Shown here: positions 25,738 through 33,698 of the stretch, one piece after another | How the letters are laid out: every line of letters begins with the position of its first letter | How positions within the stretch are numbered: the first letter of the stretch is position 1 | From: Lacticaseibacillus hegangensis | Lineage (GTDB): Bacteria; Bacillota; Bacilli; Lactobacillales; Lactobacillaceae | NCBI RefSeq assembly: GCF_003946465.1 | Contig: NZ_RHOL01000020.1 | Span: 1-49,369, forward strand | Length of the DNA: 49,369 nucleotides | Direction of reading: 5' to 3' | Program-made: the position numbers and the translations under genes | The notes under the pieces: model-generated | Told to the model about the DNA's origin: nothing | Database searches by the model: none | Seen by the model: only the letters and a program-made list of their open reading frames with translations

Positions 25738-27072
25738 CTATGCCTGTGTGGAGACTGTGCCGGACGTCTTAGCTTCAGCAGCTTCTTCGTCCTCTTCCGC
25801 TTTCTCCTCACGTTCCTGCTTCAACAACTGTTTATCATACATCATCGTGAATGGATAGTAGATGACCAAGTAGATTGCGAAGTTAATAACCATGAGTACA
25901 ATAGCGCGCCAATCAGCTTGAGTGATCATATACCCCATTATTGGAAATGGTACAGTAAACGGTGCGAGCATTGAAGTCTTATTGACAAGGTCAAAAGTCA
26001 TTGCTAAGTACGTCAGAGTCGTCGTGATAAAAGGCCCAACGATAAATGGAACCGCCAAGAGCGGATTCAAGACAACTGGTGCCCCAAAGATAATCGGCTC
26101 ATTGATGTTGAAAATGCCAGGAACCAATGCGAGACGGCCAACCTGCTTGAGATATGCAGATTTCGCAAAAAACGCTGCAATCAAGCACAGTGCCAGCGTA
26201 CCACCTGAACCGCCAATCCATACAAATGTGTAGAAACCTTCTGTCGCAATGTTAGCAGCGGCATGGCCGGCAGCGACGGCATCTGCATTCTGCTGCCAAA
26301 GAATCAGCCAGAATGGGCGAACCAAGTTGCCGATAATCGAGTCCCCATGAATACCAGTCGACCACAATAGTGTGATTAACAGCGGTGGGATAATCAAACC
26401 AAAGTACGTATTCATACCAACGTTGACAATTGGCTTAAACAATGTCATGAGAACTTCGTTGATATTGAAGTGCAGCCAGCCAGTGATCACCCAAACAACA
26501 ATAATAACGACCGCAGATGGGATAATAGCCGCGAATGAGCGAGATACCGACTCTGGAACTTGATCTGGCATCTTGATCGTAATGTTATGGGTGGCGCAAA
26601 AATGAATTACCTCGGTCGCAAAGATTGCGACGATAATTGCTGAAAACATACCAGCCCCGCCAAGATAAGTCATTGGCATTACCATGCCAAGAGCAGTCTT
26701 GGTGTGAACCGCATCCACAGCGTTTACGGGAATGGTGGTCATTAAGAAAGCACCCATTGAGATAAACCCGCTTGACAGTGCATCAAGCTTCTCTTGCTTA
26801 GCTAATGAGTAGCCAATCCCAAACGCAGCATAGACAGCCATCAGCCCAACAGTGATTCGGTATGGCAGCATGATTGTCGCCACGTATGGGGCAACAAACT
26901 TAGTCCAAGCGCCAATTGGAAACTGAGCGATTAAAACGAAGAAACTACCTAACATGACCAATGGCATTGTGGCAATAATACCATCACGAATAGCTACCAG
27001 ATATCTATTCTGAGACAGCTTGACCATTGGAGGCATTAGATGAGCTTCGACCCAATCCAAGATTCCTTTCAT
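25738..27072 (-). CDS. PTS IIC permease, lactose/cellobiose family, probable MurNAc sugar importer
   Basis: Membrane permease of 444 residues that imports a sugar while it is phosphorylated by the PTS. Both conserved active residues of the family are present: His242 in STGIHGDS and Glu325 in FNINEPIIFG. The tail after 415 is charged (EE-rich). IIA and IIB are not in the cluster and must be shared. From the neighbours (MupG, MurQ, NamZ, MurR) the likely cargo is MurNAc-GlcNAc or a related amino sugar; this is inference. E. coli and Staphylococcus use an unrelated MurP IIBC. It heads a unit with the acylphosphatase-like gene, namZ and the 3-TM gene. Confidence 0.88.
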   Translation of the reverse strand: MKGILDWVEAHLMPPMVKLSQNRYLVAIRDGIIATMPLVMLGSFFVLIAQFPIGAWTKFVAPYVATIMLPYRITVGLMAVYAAFGIGYSLAKQEKLDALSSGFISMGAFLMTTIPVNAVDAVHTKTALGMVMPMTYLGGAGMFSAIIVAIFATEVIHFCATHNITIKMPDQVPESVSRSFAAIIPSAVVIIVVWVITGWLHFNINEVLMTLFKPIVNVGMNTYFGLIIPPLLITLLWSTGIHGDSIIGNLVRPFWLILWQQNADAVAAGHAAANIATEGFYTFVWIGGSGGTLALCLIAAFFAKSAYLKQVGRLALVPGIFNINEPIIFGAPVVLNPLLAVPFIVGPFITTTLTYLAMTFDLVNKTSMLAPFTVPFPIMGYMITQADWRAIVLMVINFAIYLVIYYPFTMMYDKQLLKQEREEKAEEDEEAAEAKTSGTVSTQA

Positions 27073-27089
27073 TGTCCAAACTTCCTTTC

Positions 27090-27103
27090 TGCAAACGCTT
27101 AAT
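27090..27103 (-). promoter_or_regulatory. cre-like site downstream of the IIC promoter
   Basis: On the plus strand TGCAAACGCTTAAT matches the cre consensus TGNAANCGNTNNCA except the last two bases. It lies just downstream of the -10 of the IIC promoter, where CcpA binding would block transcription. It is also part of a TGCAAA / TTTGCA palindrome. Confidence 0.45.
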
Positions 27104-27113
27104 TTGCAACTTC

Positions 27114-27141
27114 AGTATAGCATCTCGTTTTAATATTTCAA
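27114..27141 (-). promoter_or_regulatory. Promoter of the IIC-namZ unit
   Basis: TTGAAA (27141-27136), 16 bases ending in TGC, TATACT (27119-27114): a strong extended -10 promoter on the minus strand. A TTTCA-N9-TGAAA inverted repeat overlaps the -35 and could be a MurR operator. Confidence 0.75.
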
Positions 27142-27183
27142 TGATTTTATGAAAAAAGTGAAATTTTGTTTCTGAGAAGGACT

Positions 27184-28269
27184 TCACGCTTCAAATTGAA
27201 ATTTTGCCCAAGGATATAAATACTTAAGTAATGGCAATTCCTCGCTACGAATCGACCCAATCTTGTTTTTCCTAGAGTCTTTGTGTTCGGTTAAAACTAC
27301 CTGGAGTTCATTCTTGTAAATTCCAAAACCGTCATTCCCTATCAAAATGTCTCCCACCTTAAAGGTTTCCTTATTATCGTGAGGTGGATTGGCTACCTCG
27401 CGATACTTTACACGAGACATCGTTGAGCGAGCAACTAGGGCATTCGCATCCCCTCGACGATAGTGCTTTTCGTTAAGGACAATCTTTCGCTCTACGTCAC
27501 TAATAGCGGAAACAAAATCGACTTTAAAGCTAAGCATATACCGATTCATCCGACTAAGATTACTGAGTTCTTCCTCGCTCGCATATGCATTCCCAATGAT
27601 CACATCATCAATCAGACCGCTCATAAACATGGACTTGGCTTGAACGTCAACCGGCAAATAGCGGTCTGTCTCACGAGTAGGGAGACCATCGTTAACATTC
27701 CAAGGCCCCTGATTGCCTACCTGTGAACTGACGAATGCAGCGGTATGAATCCCACGGGATTTAAATCGCTTACTGCAACTCTCAAAAAATGCGTCGGTCA
27801 GCCCTGTCCCCACCTGAGGGTAGAAGTTGTGGCAGCCATATAAGAATGGCTCGTTCGCGCGATAACTTAAGATATTGTCCAGATAACCCGTATCATTGCT
27901 CATATTAAGCTCAATGATCAATCCCTCTGGGTTATATGAAAGATCAGCTTCAGTGATGCCATTGAACCCTTGATCAAGTCGGACGGCTTTTGCACCGATT
28001 TCCTTGAAGAAAGATAGATCTGTGTATGAGATACCAAGTTGGTCGAAGATACGCGGAGAGATATCCAAAGTTGTTGCAAAACCATGGCGATTACCAAATT
28101 GAATTATCTCAGAAAACTTTTTCTTTGTTGCCTGAACATCTTTTGCTTCTAGCATGCTCATAAAAATTCTAGTGAAGCCGTACTTCTCACCTAACAACAG
28201 GTACTGTTTGTCTGCATCCTGATTACTGTGATCAGGATAGATGGACAAACCCAGTTGACGCATCGTCAT
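27184..28269 (-). CDS. mupG: 6-phospho-N-acetylmuramidase (DUF871)
   Basis: MupG splits MurNAc-6-phosphate-GlcNAc, the PTS import product of the cell-wall disaccharide, into MurNAc-6-P and GlcNAc. The 361-residue product has a TIM-barrel N-terminal part starting QLGLSIYPDHSN, with LDISPRIFDQLGI, the family block FLYGCHNFYPQVGTGL, and NDGLPTRETDRYLP, followed by a small C-terminal beta domain. The start overlaps the stop of the kinase gene in ATGA; a second ATG two codons later is possible. No strong terminator follows. Confidence 0.93.
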   Translation of the reverse strand: MTMRQLGLSIYPDHSNQDADKQYLLLGEKYGFTRIFMSMLEAKDVQATKKKFSEIIQFGNRHGFATTLDISPRIFDQLGISYTDLSFFKEIGAKAVRLDQGFNGITEADLSYNPEGLIIELNMSNDTGYLDNILSYRANEPFLYGCHNFYPQVGTGLTDAFFESCSKRFKSRGIHTAAFVSSQVGNQGPWNVNDGLPTRETDRYLPVDVQAKSMFMSGLIDDVIIGNAYASEEELSNLSRMNRYMLSFKVDFVSAISDVERKIVLNEKHYRRGDANALVARSTMSRVKYREVANPPHDNKETFKVGDILIGNDGFGIYKNELQVVLTEHKDSRKNKIGSIRSEELPLLKYLYPWAKFQFEA

Positions 28270-29168
28270 ATTTCTTTTCCTCCTTGGTTTGATTGGTACC
28301 AGTAAAATACTCCGGAAGCATTGTTTCGGTCTGATGTTGTAAACTCAGCGCTGGGGAAAACGTCCGAAACAAAGCTTTCAAATGCAGTCCGATAAGTCAA
28401 ATTGCGCTGAAGCACGGTTCCTGACTCTCCGACAACCGGATTGGTCTGCGCTGGGTATCGTGAGAGAATCAGGATTACTTGCCTACCCAATGACTGTGCG
28501 GCATCTTCAATAATCCTTTCAGCCTCTGAATATGAAGATGATAATTCAGCAGTGATCATCGCGAGCTTAGCAATGCCTTTCCGATCTGTTCTGTAGATGC
28601 TAGCAGCCAGCTCAGGAAACTCTGAACAGCCACTTTTACGGAGAAAAGCGTGCATAAATGACGTGTCGTCCTGACGATCATATGAATCAGCCAACATTCT
28701 TAGCGTTCGGCGTGCGATATCAAAGGCGCTGCCCTCGTCTCCAATGAGATAACCCCAACCACCTACGCGATCGGTCCGGTTTCCAAATCTCGAAAAGACT
28801 GCCGAACCAGTTCCTGCAAGGGCTAAAACCCCCGATTTTCCCGAGAGAATATTCCAAACTGCTAGCGTCGCATCACTCATTAAAATAATTGGAACATTAA
28901 AATGCTGGGCTAACTGCTCCCGCAACTGCGGTGCAGTTCCCGCTGTATCAAGGCCAGCAACTCCAATCACTACTGCTGTACACTCGGACAGTGAAAACGT
29001 TTTGCCTATTTTAGAGATAATCTTGGTCAAGTTTTCTGCAGTATCGGAAAAGCTGATCAGAATATTCCCCTGTCCACCCGTGAAGGTCTTCCTAACTGAT
29101 CCATCCATGTCAAGCACCTGGGCAACAATATGAGTTCCGCCGCTGTCGATCCCAACCAAAAACGACAT
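28266..29168 (-). CDS. BadF/BadG-type amino-sugar kinase (GlcNAc/MurNAc kinase)
   Basis: ASKHA-fold kinase of 300 residues. ATP-binding motifs are VGIDSGGTH (5-13), VIGVAGLDTAG and ALAGTGSAVFSRFG, with the GWGYLIGDEGSAFDI block of N-acetylglucosamine kinases. It probably phosphorylates the GlcNAc released by MupG and perhaps MurNAc released by NamZ, as reported for clostridial MurK. First gene of the kinase-mupG unit, with an AGGAGG ribosome binding site and a promoter at 29214-29241. Confidence 0.88.
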   Translation of the reverse strand: MSFLVGIDSGGTHIVAQVLDMDGSVRKTFTGGQGNILISFSDTAENLTKIISKIGKTFSLSECTAVVIGVAGLDTAGTAPQLREQLAQHFNVPIILMSDATLAVWNILSGKSGVLALAGTGSAVFSRFGNRTDRVGGWGYLIGDEGSAFDIARRTLRMLADSYDRQDDTSFMHAFLRKSGCSEFPELAASIYRTDRKGIAKLAMITAELSSSYSEAERIIEDAAQSLGRQVILILSRYPAQTNPVVGESGTVLQRNLTYRTAFESFVSDVFPSAEFTTSDRNNASGVFYWYQSNQGGKEI

Positions 29169-29213
29169 TTGTTTCCTCCTCAGTCTATTGACTATCGTTG
29201 AGAGTACGGTTAC

Positions 29214-29249
29214 ATTATAGGCATAAGAAATAAAATTTCAACTTTGAAC
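29214..29249. promoter_or_regulatory. Back-to-back promoters of the MurNAc cluster
   Basis: The minus strand has TTGAAA (29241-29236), 16 bases, TATAAT (29219-29214), a near-consensus promoter for the kinase-mupG unit. The plus strand has TTGAAC (29244-29249) with a weaker -10 near 29267 for the esterase-murQ unit. The two -35 elements form the palindrome TTCAACTTTGAA, a natural place for a shared regulator such as MurR. Confidence 0.65.
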
Positions 29250-29285
29250 CGATATTTAAGATTATATATTTCAGGAGATCTTAGA

Positions 29286-30050
29286 ATGGCTAACTTAGCA
29301 CTGACTTTCTCGTCCACAATTTTGAAAGGTCAAAACACAGTTCATCTAATTCTGCCTGACAAACCATTAGGGCAGAAAATACCGGTCATCTGGTTGTTAC
29401 ATGGACTCGGAGACGACGGAAGTTGTTGGATCAGAAAGACTCGTCTCGAACAACTAACAACCGATGTTAACGTTGCTGTAGTGATGCCTGATATGGGAAG
29501 GTCTTTTTACCGAAACCTCCCTGGAGGCTTGCACTACTATATCTACCTCTCTGAAGAGCTGCCAGAATATCTCCAAAGTCTATTTCCCCTATCAAGGCAA
29601 GCAAGCGAAAATTTCTTAGTTGGGAACTCAATGGGCGGATACGGTAGTTTTTACTGGGCAGCGCACCAGCCGGAGAAGTTTTCGTACGTCGCAACCCTGT
29701 CACCTGTGACTGATTTATCGACGGTTCCAAGCTTTATGCCAGATTATGAATCTAGCCTAGGGTCTAAACCAGCTGCTCTTCCAACTCTTTTAGATGAATT
29801 TGAAACTAATGCGTCTAAGCTTCAGCATCTGAATTGGTTGACGCTGGCAGGCAAAGATGACCAGCTAACGCATGCTAGTGTTGCCTTCGCAAAATCGGCG
29901 CGGGATTCACTCGGTATCGACATCAATGAACATGTTCTGCCTGGAAAACACGATTGGACATTCTGGGATCAAAACCTATCTACAATCCTGTCGTGGCTAC
30001 CGCTTAAAAAAATTGACCGTGTGGGAGGAAACAATTATGAACGTGACTGA
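29286..30050 (+). CDS. Esterase of the FrmB/tributyrin-esterase family
   Basis: Cytoplasmic alpha/beta hydrolase of 254 residues. The oxyanion segment is WLLHGLGDDGS, the nucleophile Ser115 lies in GNSMGGYGS, the acid is Asp191 or Asp192 in AGKDDQ, and the base is His222 in PGKHDWTFW. Start at MANLALTFSS (29286) with AGGAGA seven bases upstream; the frame is open further up but has no ribosome binding site there. The end overlaps the murQ start by 14 bases, so the two are coupled. Removal of O-acetyl groups from MurNAc derivatives would fit the context but is unproven; a general acyl esterase is the alternative. Confidence 0.88.
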   Translation: MANLALTFSSTILKGQNTVHLILPDKPLGQKIPVIWLLHGLGDDGSCWIRKTRLEQLTTDVNVAVVMPDMGRSFYRNLPGGLHYYIYLSEELPEYLQSLFPLSRQASENFLVGNSMGGYGSFYWAAHQPEKFSYVATLSPVTDLSTVPSFMPDYESSLGSKPAALPTLLDEFETNASKLQHLNWLTLAGKDDQLTHASVAFAKSARDSLGIDINEHVLPGKHDWTFWDQNLSTILSWLPLKKIDRVGGNNYERD

Positions 30051-30948
30051 ACAACGAAATTCTAAGACTATGCATATCGATGAACAGTCAACTTTGCAAA
30101 TCCTCAAAACGATCAATACTGCGGACCAAGAAGTTCCCAACGCCCTTGCAGAGCCGCATTTGCTAACGACTTTAGCCCAGATGGTAGATAGCATCGTCAA
30201 TGTTTTCCATAACCAGGGACGACTCTTTTACATCGGTGCTGGCACCAGTGGACGATTGGGCGTCCTAGACGCATCTGAGTGCGTGCCGACATTTGGAGTC
30301 GAGCCAAGCATGGTACAGGGTGTTATTGCGGGAGGCGAACGAGCGGTAACTGAACCTGTTGAAGGTGCCGAAGATTCAACAACTCAAGGTCCTCTGGATT
30401 TGAAGGAAAGACAATTCAGTGCCAAAGACTTCTTGGTTGGGATTGCGGCTAGTGGCAGAACACCATATGTAATTGCCGCCTTAAAGTATGCTCGTAAATT
30501 AGGCAGTAAAACTGGGTCAATCAGTTGCAATCCCCACTCCGAAATTAGTCAGTATGCTGACTTTCCCATTGAGGCTGTCGTGGGCCCCGAAATTTTAACC
30601 GGCTCTACACGAATGAAGGCCGGAACTGCCCAGAAGCTACTTCTTAATATGATTTCTACTACTGCGATGATTCGGTTAGGAAAAACATACAGCAACCTGA
30701 TGGTGGATCTAAAGCCGACTAACACTAAATTGAACGACAGGGCACAGCGCATAATTTCTGAAGCTACTGGGGTGTCATCCGAGCGCGCACACAAGTTCTA
30801 TTTAGCCTCCGAAAAGCAGCCAAAGGTCGCGATTGTCATGATCATGTGCGACGTTTCCCGCGACGTTGCGCTTAAACTGCTAGATCACTCGAGCGGCCAT
30901 ATCGCGGATAGTATTGAACTAGCAAAGAAACCTCGTCTGAATAGCTAA
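30037..30948 (+). CDS. murQ: N-acetylmuramic acid 6-phosphate etherase
   Basis: Cleaves the lactyl ether of MurNAc-6-P to give GlcNAc-6-P and D-lactate, the central step of MurNAc catabolism. The 303-residue SIS-domain protein has YIGAGTSGRLGVLDASECVP with the catalytic Glu81 and EGAEDST with Glu112, matching the two glutamates of the E. coli enzyme. Also present: AASGRTPYV and LTGSTRMKAGTAQK. Start at ATG 30037 preceded by GGGAGG. The usual C-terminal region is complete. No strong terminator follows; a weak GACT/AGTC hairpin with a T-run lies near 30990-31008. Confidence 0.96.
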   Translation: MNVTEQRNSKTMHIDEQSTLQILKTINTADQEVPNALAEPHLLTTLAQMVDSIVNVFHNQGRLFYIGAGTSGRLGVLDASECVPTFGVEPSMVQGVIAGGERAVTEPVEGAEDSTTQGPLDLKERQFSAKDFLVGIAASGRTPYVIAALKYARKLGSKTGSISCNPHSEISQYADFPIEAVVGPEILTGSTRMKAGTAQKLLLNMISTTAMIRLGKTYSNLMVDLKPTNTKLNDRAQRIISEATGVSSERAHKFYLASEKQPKVAIVMIMCDVSRDVALKLLDHSSGHIADSIELAKKPRLNS

Positions 30949-31016
30949 TCCTACTGTCATTAACCTAAACTGCATCTGGACTATCACCCAAAATTCAGTC
31001 ATTTTTTCTAAAACGC

Positions 31017-31045
31017 TTGACTGTTCTCTAATCTAACCGTATACT
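31017..31045 (+). promoter_or_regulatory. Promoter of the brnQ T-box transcript
   Basis: TTGACT (31017-31022), 17 bases, TATACT (31040-31045). Confidence 0.8.
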
Positions 31046-31069
31046 CATTTTCAACAAATCAAATTGCCA

Positions 31070-31335
31070 TGAGAAAGACCAGTAATCGATCATCCCCATT
31101 CAGCGAGCTTCGTCAGGTGCAAGGAAGCATGGGAGTAACCGGTGAATATCCCTTTCGAGCAGGGCCCCGAACCAAGAGTAACGGGTCATGGCTGCCACCC
31201 ATTACAGTGGCCGTGTATCGCCTGCGGGCCGTACATGTCGAGGCGAGGCTGGCGACAGTTTCGCGTACTCAAGGTGGTAACGTGCACAAGCACCCTTGAT
31301 CTCCAGGTGGAGATCGGGGTGCTTTTTCTTTTTCT
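31070..31335 (+). promoter_or_regulatory. T-box leader, isoleucine specifier
   Basis: The base of stem I is GAAAG with CTTTC. The 5' side carries AGTA, and the specifier loop reads GAAT-ATC-C just before CTTTC (31142-31155), with ATC for isoleucine. The T-box sequence AAGGTGGTAACGTG lies at 31271-31284. It is followed by a terminator stem GCACCCTTGATCTCC / GGAGATCGGGGTGC (31290-31321) and TTTTTC. It should raise brnQ expression when tRNA-Ile is uncharged. Confidence 0.9.
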
Positions 31336-31369
31336 CATGGCAAGCGCATTAGCGCAGGAGGAATGTTTG

Positions 31370-32749
31370 ATGGACTCATTGACGGAACCAAAACTAAAAA
31401 CGCGTGACTACGTGGTGGTCGCTTCAATGCTGTTCGGCCTGTTCTTCGGCGCCGGCAACCTGATTTTCCCACTGCACCTCGGCCAGCTCGCCGGGGCTAA
31501 CTGGCTGCCGGCTGCCCTGGGCTTTCTAGTGACCGCGGTGGTCCTGCCGCTGCTGTCGGTGCTCGCCATTTCCGCCACGCACGCCAAGGGGGTCTATGAC
31601 GTCGGCCTGCCGCTGGGCAAATGGTTCGCCCTGGCCTTCATGATCCTGATCCACGCCACCATTGGCCCGCTGTTCGGCACGCCGCGCACGGCAACGGTCG
31701 CCTTCACCACCGGGGTCGCGCCGATGCTGCCAAAAGCCGCAGCGCAAGGCGGCCTGCTGGTCTTCTCCGCGCTGTTTTTCCTGGCGGCCTTCCTGCTGTC
31801 TTACAAGGAAAATAAAATCACCAGCGCCGTCGGCAAAGTGCTGAACCCGACCTTCCTGGTGCTGCTGTTCGTCCTGTTTTTCGTCGGCTACCTGAACCGC
31901 ATGGGCAGCGTTGGGGCCGCGGCCGTGACGGCTGATTACAAGTCAGCCGGCTTTCTGAACGGCTTTTTGCAGGGCTACAACACGATGGACGCGCTCGCCG
32001 GGCTCGCCTTCGGGGTCACGGTGGTCACCGCGGTGCACGGCCTCGGCCTGAAAAAGGATGGTGAGGTCGCCAAATTCACCGCCAAGGCCGGCGTGCTGGC
32101 CACTGCCGCCATCGGCCTGGTGTACCTCCTGCTGATCGGGCTGGGCGCCATGTCCGTCAACCGCTTCGCCGTCAGCGCTGAAGGCGGCACCGCGTTCAAC
32201 CAGATCGTCACCTATTACTTCGGCGCCGGCGGCCACGCGCTGCTGGCCGCGATGCTGACCCTGACCTGCCTGACCACGGCAGTCGGACTAGTCGCGGCGT
32301 TCGCGCAGGACTTCCACAAGCATTTCCCCAAGGTCAGCTACCGCGCCTGGCTGGCGATGATGAGCTTCGCGTCGTTCTTGACTGCCAACTTCGGCCTGGA
32401 CACCATCATCCAGTGGTCGACGCCAATGCTGATCTTCCTGTACCCACTGGCGATGGTCCTGATTGGCCTGTCCGTTGCCTCGCACCTGTTCCACCGCGAC
32501 CCGGTCGTCTACGGCTTCGTCGTGGCCTTCACCGTGGTGCCTGCGCTGTTTGACATGGTCGCCTCGTTCCCGGCCGTCGTTTCGAAAAGTGCGTTCGGGC
32601 TGACAGTCACCCACCTGCGCGACGCCTACCTGCCATTTGCCAGTCTCGGCCTGGGCTGGGTCGCCCCTGCCCTGATCGGTCTGGCGATTGGCCTGACCAT
32701 TCACTTTGTCCGCCAGCACCAGACTGCGGCGGCATCCGAACTGGACTAG
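31370..32749 (+). CDS. brnQ: Branched-chain amino acid:cation symporter
   Basis: Imports leucine, isoleucine and valine with a cation across the cytoplasmic membrane. The 459-residue LIVCS-family product has about 12 hydrophobic segments and starts with the conserved VVVASMLFGLFFGAGNLIFP; GPLFGTPRTATVAFTTG lies near residue 97. Start at MDSLTEPK (31370) after AGGAGG; the open frame extending back to 31142 runs through the T-box and is not coding. The isoleucine T-box supports the substrate class. Confidence 0.95.
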   Translation: MDSLTEPKLKTRDYVVVASMLFGLFFGAGNLIFPLHLGQLAGANWLPAALGFLVTAVVLPLLSVLAISATHAKGVYDVGLPLGKWFALAFMILIHATIGPLFGTPRTATVAFTTGVAPMLPKAAAQGGLLVFSALFFLAAFLLSYKENKITSAVGKVLNPTFLVLLFVLFFVGYLNRMGSVGAAAVTADYKSAGFLNGFLQGYNTMDALAGLAFGVTVVTAVHGLGLKKDGEVAKFTAKAGVLATAAIGLVYLLLIGLGAMSVNRFAVSAEGGTAFNQIVTYYFGAGGHALLAAMLTLTCLTTAVGLVAAFAQDFHKHFPKVSYRAWLAMMSFASFLTANFGLDTIIQWSTPMLIFLYPLAMVLIGLSVASHLFHRDPVVYGFVVAFTVVPALFDMVASFPAVVSKSAFGLTVTHLRDAYLPFASLGLGWVAPALIGLAIGLTIHFVRQHQTAAASELD

Positions 32750-32826
32750 ACACTGCCTGCCGCTTCGAAGTTCTTCCCAAAAGCCTTAGCGGCAGCCTTG
32801 TGCGAAAAGGTTTATGTCAATTTCGT

Positions 32827-32857
32827 AAATGCCAGCCCAAACGGTTGGCATTTTTTT
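32827..32857 (+). terminator. Terminator of brnQ
   Basis: AAATGCCAGCC / GGTTGGCATTT stem followed by TTTT. A second hairpin, CTGCCGCT / AGCGGCAG, lies just upstream at about 32758-32797. Confidence 0.88.
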
Positions 32858-32905
32858 GCAAAGGTGAGATACTAACTTTAAGTCAGTGCCACCCAAGGAG
32901 AAAAA

Positions 32906-33076
32906 ATGGATGCACAACTCACCAATTACCTCATCAATCAGGCCAGCGGCGTGGTGATCGCGTACCTGCTGATTACCCGCGTGGAGCACCGCCTCGATGT
33001 GCTGATTGAAGAGGTCACCAAGCTGACCAAGGAAATCGCCGCCGTCGGGAAGTTGGGAAGTGAACTCAATGGCTGA
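32906..33076 (+). CDS. YvrJ-like small membrane protein, holin-like
   Basis: Protein of 56 residues: one hydrophobic segment (about 13-24, SGVVIAYLLITR) followed by an amphipathic, charged helix (EHRLDVLIEEVTKLTKEIAAV). This is the layout of the phage-associated YvrJ family. AAGGAG before ATG 32906. Its end overlaps the start of the GH25 lysozyme gene by eight bases, as in holin/lysin pairs. Too short for most gene finders. It may form a pore, or anchor or regulate the lysozyme; no experimental function is known to me. Confidence 0.72.
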   Translation: MDAQLTNYLINQASGVVIAYLLITRVEHRLDVLIEEVTKLTKEIAAVGKLGSELNG

Positions 33077-33650
33077 ACTAGTCGCTGATGTCTCCTCCTG
33101 GAACCCGGACACCGCCGCCTTCTTCCAAACCCTGAAAAAAGTCGGGACCAAGGCCGTGATCGTCAAGCTGTCTGAAGGGACCAGCTACCGCAACCCCAAG
33201 GCGCCGGCCCAGATCAAAAACGCCTGGGCCGCGGGCATGCATGTTCACGGCTACCACTACGCCAAGTTCCAAACCGTCGCCCAGGCGCAGGCCGAGGCGC
33301 GCTACTTCGCCGCCACGGCTAAGCTGCGCGGCCTCAACCACACCAGCGTGATGGCGCTGGATCTGGAGGACGCCAGTATCAAAGGCGATACGACCGCCCG
33401 CGTGGCCGCGTTCATCACCGCACTTAAGCAGGCCGGCTATCCAAAAGTCGACCTGTACACCAGTGCCAGCTGGATCTGGTACAACCGCGTGAACCTGGCG
33501 AAGCTGCCGAAGCTCAACCTCTGGATTGCCCGCTACCAGGCCAACCAGCCCGGCGTGAACAACGTGGGCACTTGGCAGTTCACATCCGACTTTCACGGCC
33601 TGAAAGTCGACATGAGCTACGATTTCTTTGGCTTCTACAGCAAGGTTTAG
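33069..33650 (+). CDS. GH25 lysozyme, catalytic domain only
   Basis: Muramidase-type glycoside hydrolase 25 of 193 residues that would cut MurNAc-GlcNAc bonds in peptidoglycan. The active-site acids appear in VADVSSWN (Asp7), KLSEGTSY (Glu36) and ALDLED (Asp98, Glu100). It ends with the typical VGTWQF and MSYDFF strands. It has no signal peptide and no wall-binding domain, like phage endolysins that need a holin. Start at ATG 33069, overlapping the YvrJ-like gene; a GTG at 33060 is possible. No other phage gene is nearby. Confidence 0.9.
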   Translation: MAELVADVSSWNPDTAAFFQTLKKVGTKAVIVKLSEGTSYRNPKAPAQIKNAWAAGMHVHGYHYAKFQTVAQAQAEARYFAATAKLRGLNHTSVMALDLEDASIKGDTTARVAAFITALKQAGYPKVDLYTSASWIWYNRVNLAKLPKLNLWIARYQANQPGVNNVGTWQFTSDFHGLKVDMSYDFFGFYSKV

Positions 33651-33656
33651 ACACTG

Positions 33657-33697
33657 CAGCGCCCGTCATCCCTAAGCGATGGCGGGCGCTGTTTGCG
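33657..33697 (+). terminator. Terminator of the YvrJ-GH25 unit
   Basis: CAGCGCCCG (33657-33665) paired with CGGGCGCTG (33683-33691), with a further ATC/GAT pair, followed by a weak T-run (TTTGCGATT). Confidence 0.55.
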
Positions 33698-33698
33698 A

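Noticed and set aside
31069-31369. Short frames and an N-terminal extension of brnQ
   Set aside because: This stretch is the isoleucine T-box leader and its terminator; brnQ starts at the ATG with AGGAGG at 31370.
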